NCBI RefSeq assembly: GCF_029633865.1
Contig: NC_079230.1
Span: 28,489,089 to 28,553,088, forward strand
Direction of reading: 5' to 3'
DNA: 64,000 bases
Source of the DNA: Lampris incognitus
Lineage: Eukaryota; Chordata; Actinopteri; Lampriformes; Lampridae
Positions 60,101 through 64,000 of the stretch are shown here, in pieces. The position numbers and the translations under genes were made by a program. Positions within the stretch are counted from its first letter, which is position 1. Each line of letters opens with the position of its first letter. The notes beneath the pieces were generated by a model that worked only from the letters and a program-made list of their open reading frames with translations, was not told the origin of the DNA and did not search any database.

Positions 60101-63100
60101 CCCCCTTGCACCAGTCACCTCATTTTGCCAGGTTGCCACATCACTGTTTTGTCTTCACTGACAAGGTTGTATTAAGGTTAGCTTTAAAGTTTTGTTTTGC
60201 AAACATAAACAATACTGTTCTCAGTATAATTTATGCTCTTGTGGAGATGTCTTTGCCATGTTAGCATTTGTACCAAAAACCTAGATAGTATGTCATGTTC
60301 TTTTTGTGATTCAAGTTGGAGGAATTTGCTGAATATCTCTTTTATGGCTAAAAGTAGTATGTAAGACAGGCAGAGAGTGAGAAGACGGCGTAGAGCTGGA
60401 GGGTGTGCAGGGGGAAGGGTATGTGAGGCAGAGGAGTGTGAGCTCCTCTCTGGGGACTGGACGCTGCGGTCTATTTTTTAACCAGCGCACACTGCACGAG
60501 ATTGCAGCAGAGCCGGTTGACAGTCAGCTGATCAGCACTAGCACAATGATGCAAGAGGAAGCACAGGGCAGGGGATAAAACTTTGCTTTGCTTTCACTGG
60601 ACGGCATGGTAAGGTATTGTTTTCTGGAAGGGTGAGCAGCAAATCTGTTGAGCCAAAAGATTCTGGACAGGCTGGTTCCTAGAATTAGTTATACTATGGG
60701 TTGCTATCCTCTTGAATGCATTTGCTCTAATGTTGATTCGATCAAACTTGATCAAAGCAGGCATTTGGTTGTCTTACCATTTTGCAGAGCTCTTTTTTTT
60801 TACATGTGACTGTAGCTTTTTTCCTTTTAGTGCAATATACTACTCAGTTTATGGAAGGCAGTAGGTTCCACAAAGTATGTGTTAAAGGTTTCAGAGGTAT
60901 TAAAATGACAAAGTGAGTCAGTCATTAGTTCTTCGTGCTTTCTCCTCGCTAAACTTAAATTTATAATAGAGCATGTCTGGGCTCTTACAAGTCAGTTGGT
61001 TTGACTTCTGTAAACCCTAGGCCTTCCTTTTATTTATTTCTGTTTCACAGAGTTCAAGGGTTATGATGGAAACATTGTGGTCATACATCAGGCTACTGGA
61101 TGTTTTTGCCAGACTCTAGTAGTGAAATTGGGTATATCACCCTAAACATTTAGTAGAAGATACACCACAAGGCCAAAGTATGTGGACACCCCTTCTAATT
61201 AGTGAGTTTGGCTATTTCAGCCACATCCATTGCTAACATGTACATGAAATCAAGCACACAGCCATGCAATCTCCATAGACAAACACTGGCCAAAGAATGG
61301 ATCATATTGAAGAGTTCAGTGACTTTCAATGTGGCACTGGCATAGGATGCTGACTTTCCAACAAGTCAGTTGGTCAAATTTCTGCCCTGCTGCATCTGCC
61401 CGGTCAACTGTAAGTACTGTTATTGTGAAGTGGAATCGTCTAGGAGCAACAACAGCTCAGCCGTGAAGTGGTAGGACACACAAGGCTCACAGAATGGGAC
61501 CACCAAGTGCTGAAAGTCTTAACGCATAAAACTTGTCTGTCCTTGGTTGCAACATGCACTACCAAGTTCATAACTGCCTCTAGAAGCAACGTCGGCTCCA
61601 GAACTGTTCGTCATGAGCTTCATGAAATGGGTTTCCATGGCTGAGCAGCTGCACCCAAGCCTAAGATCACCATTTGTAATGCCAAGCATCAGCTGGAGTG
61701 GTGTAAATCACACTGCCAATGGACTCTGAAGCAGTGGAAAGGTGTTCTCTGGAGTGATGAATCACACTTCAATATCTGGCACTCTGACTGACCAATCTGG
61801 GTTTGGTGGATGCCAGGAGAACGCTAACTGCCCAAATGCATAATGCCAACAGTAAATTTTAGAGGAGGAATAATGGTCTGGCACAGTTTTTCATGGTTTG
61901 GGCTTGGTCTCTTAGTTCCAGTGAAGGGAAATTTTAATGCTACAGCATTACAGTGATATTCTAGAGAGTTGTGTGCTTCCAACTCTGTGGCAGCAGTTTT
62001 GGGAAGGTACTTCCCTGTTTGAGCATGACAATGCCCCCCATGCTCAAAGCGAGGTCCATAAAGCCACTTGAAAGCCACTTAATTTGACATTGTATTCTTA
62101 CAATTAATTTGTTCTCTGCAATTTAACCCATCTATTGTATAGGAGCAGTGGGCAGCTGCAGCGCCCGGGGACCAACTCCAGTTCTTCTTTCCATTACCTT
62201 GGTCAGGGGCACAGACAGGAGTATTAACACTAATATGCATGTCTTTTTTGATGGTGGGAGGAAACCCACGCAGACATGGGGAGAACATGCAAGCTCCACA
62301 CACAACGGACCTGGGACAGCCGGGAGTTCGAACCGATGACCATGCTGTGAGGCAACAACCACTGGGCCACTGTGCGGCATGGTTTGCTGAGTTTGGTGTG
62401 GAAGAACTTAACCGGCCTGCACAGTGCTGTGACCTCAACCCCATCCAACACCTTTGGGATGAATTGGCAGGTTGACTGTGAGCCAGGCCTTCTCACCAAC
62501 ATTGCCCGACCTCACTAATGGTCTTGTGGCTAAATGGGAGTGAATCCCCGCAGCGGTGTTCCAAAATACAGTGGAAAGCTTACCGTGTGGAGGCTGTTAC
62601 AGCAGAAAAGGGGGACCAACTCCATATTAATGCCCATAGTTTTTGAATGAGATGTTCAGCAAGCACATATGAGTGTGATGTTTGGGTGTCCACATACTTT
62701 TGGCCATGTTGGTATGTCAGTAAAGACTACAGAGGCTTACACTATACAGCCTAACTTGTACAATATGTGATGATACTAAAATTTGTTAATATCTACAACG
62801 TTGCAGTTTAAAGCTGAAATCTGGCTTTTCTCTGTAATAAATTGTTTTGTCCATCTGGACCAGGGAGCTTAGTTACAAAATACTAACCGCTATCCTTACC
62901 TTGTTTGGAGATACTCCAGTCTCTGTGTAACGCCGTTGATGTTTTTTGGTCAGGTTGCACCAACTGGTGCAGTGGTAAACATGTTCGTCTTGGAAACCAC
63001 TCCAGCACGAAAAATATTGAAACATGATGCTGATGTGGTAATGCTTCTGTTGGATAAATGATCAATATTACTGTACAACAGTGTTATTTACAACTATATA

Positions 63101-64000
63101 TGTATTTTGATGAAGTTTGTAATACATTAGACTGCCTGCATTTGCTTAGATTCGAGGATTCGAGTCACAGACTGCATCTTTAAACAAAACGAGATTTATT
63201 TTTTTTATCACATGCATTTAAGTAGATAAGGTACCTTGGTATTGATTACGTTTTTGTATTTATTATTTACAGCTTTATTTAATTTTATTTTCAGAGCATT
63301 TTGTTATTGGTAGCATATGGGGGAATATAGGTAAACGGGAAAATTGTTTCATTGTTGTATTCGTTCCCTACAGAACTCTGGAATTGAGAGTCTGGTTGAG
63401 GAGCTCTGCTCCAAACTCAAGGACATCCAAAACAAGCAGAAAGGTTTGGTTCATTTAGTTCACAGTGTTCATATCTAAGCTTTTGAATCCAAACAATAAA
63501 TAATCTTTTTTATTTAATGTCGTCATAATACAATGTCTTTACAGAAGAAAAACAGATAAGGAGAAAATCTGATGGTTCTCAGTCTCCAGAACGAGCCGAG
63601 TCCCCCTCTTCAAAGGATCAGGTGGAAATGTAAGTTGCATCCTGATCAGTTTCTCTCTCTAAATTTAAACATTTGTAAATTGTGGGCTCCATAGCTGATC
63701 CATTTAAGCAATACTATCACTAACATATTTCAATGAACATTTCCTCTTGTTGTCGCTTTAGGTATTATGAAGCTTTTCCTCCTTTGTCTGAGAAACCTGT
63801 TTGTCTCCAAGAGATCATGACGGTGTGGAACAAGGCTAAGGCCTGTCCATACTCTAGTTCATCCTCCTCTGCAGCTCCACAGACCAGCACAGACACATCC
63901 TCCCCGAAAGATTGCAACAGTGAGGGTGAGATAGCGAAGGAGAGGAACCTCGAGGCAAGTGGTTCAACCACTGTGGCAGCCAATGAAAGAGCTCAGCAAC
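57101..64000 (+). CDS. kiaa0232: KIAA0232 orthologue, first five coding exons, runs off the window
   Basis: Large conserved vertebrate protein whose role is not established to my knowledge. Coding exons: 57101-57337, 58655-58795, 63374-63443, 63545-63629 and 63762 to the window end, all with GT/AG ends and consistent frame. Recognisable blocks: [94 protein letters not shown], then a serine-rich stretch and [12 protein letters not shown]. An in-frame TGA at 57092 supports the ATG at 57101. The coding start lies in an exon beginning at 56756 after a TTTAG acceptor, so about 345 bases of 5' UTR with short upstream ATGs precede it. Confidence 0.92.
58024..58062. repeat. Perfect 16-bp inverted repeat, 7-nt loop
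   Basis: AGTTGGCCAGTCAGAC, loop TTTTACA, then the exact complement. In KIAA0232 intron 2, ending five bases before a hAT target duplication. Confidence 0.95.
58075..58432. mobile_element. hAT-type miniature element
   Basis: Ends CAGGGATGCACTGATAC and the near-complement GATCAGTGTATCCCTA. Flanked by the 8-bp near-duplication GTTTTTAC (58067-58074) and GTTTTAAC (58433-58440), one mismatch, as expected for hAT. 358 bp, non-coding. Confidence 0.8.
58796..61160. other. Intron of KIAA0232, left part
   Basis: AT-rich, mostly without recognised features. A GC-richer block at about 60365-60608 ends in ATGGTAAGG, which could be a splice donor. Confidence 0.45.
61163..62713 (+). mobile_element. Tc1-like transposon, degenerate, split by a SINE
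   Basis: Ends CACCACAAGGCCAAAGTATG and the complementary GGGTGTCCACATACTTTTGG near 62685. TA flanks both ends (61161-61162 and 62714-62715). The transposase text includes [13 protein letters not shown] and later a PHPTPLG remnant of the NPIEHLW block, with many stops and shifts. A SINE at 62107-62383 interrupts it. Confidence 0.88.
62107..62383 (-). mobile_element. DANA/Mermaid-like SINE inside the Tc1-like element
   Basis: Minus-strand head 'cacagtggcccagtggttg' with a degraded B box, core with 'gggtttcctcccaccatc' and an end including 'ggttaaattgcagagaac'. Same subfamily as 20052-20415. Confidence 0.82.

Overview
The window is teleost fish genomic DNA. It has spliced vertebrate genes separated by dense transposon debris of fish types: DANA/Mermaid-like SINEs, Tc1-like transposons, L2, L1-type and other LINEs, hAT miniatures and Ty3/Gypsy-type LTR remnants, with many microsatellites. 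There are no bacterial-style operons. A 200-base run of N (50300-50499) marks an assembly gap.

Layout. 1-9900: transposon-rich DNA with an apparently intact Tc1-like transposase (246-1820), a broken Gypsy-type element (3713-about 5720), a miniature LTR element (6083-6454), a tRNA-headed SINE (6909-7351) and a 22-bp minisatellite (9001-9347). 9945-15156 (+): a three-exon ELR-negative CXC chemokine gene; intron 2 carries an L2 LINE. 15160-21200: LINE and Tc1 remnants. 21205-27271 (-): a complete eight-exon gene for the tRNA methyltransferase TRMT10B (331 codons); intron 1 is mostly a long fold-back element and intron 5 has a SINE next to a splice donor.

27400-44290: a tandem array built around six 215-nt U3 snoRNA genes (30285, 32026, 33755, 36442, 38339 and 41998, all +). 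Part of its repeat unit also forms the 5' flank of trmt10b. The last two units are a nearly identical 3.66-kb duplication. Long reading frames in this array are not genes. 44500-45570: a second miniature LTR element, a solo LTR and a SINE. 47243-50299 (+): signal-peptide exon and V-type Ig exon of an immunoglobulin-superfamily gene that runs into the gap. 54400-64000 (+): CpG-rich promoter, 5' UTR exons and the first five coding exons of the KIAA0232 orthologue, which leaves the window.

The two results most worth following are: (1) the U3 gene array, with a shared change at the box D position and tandem extra copies of the U3 3' end; (2) two LTR element families, one Gypsy-linked (157-bp LTR) and one miniature (135-bp LTR). 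Both carry a tRNA-like block with Pol III A-box and B-box matches inside the LTR and both have primer-binding sites matching different tRNA-Leu species, reminiscent of plant Cassandra elements, whose LTRs carry 5S rRNA.
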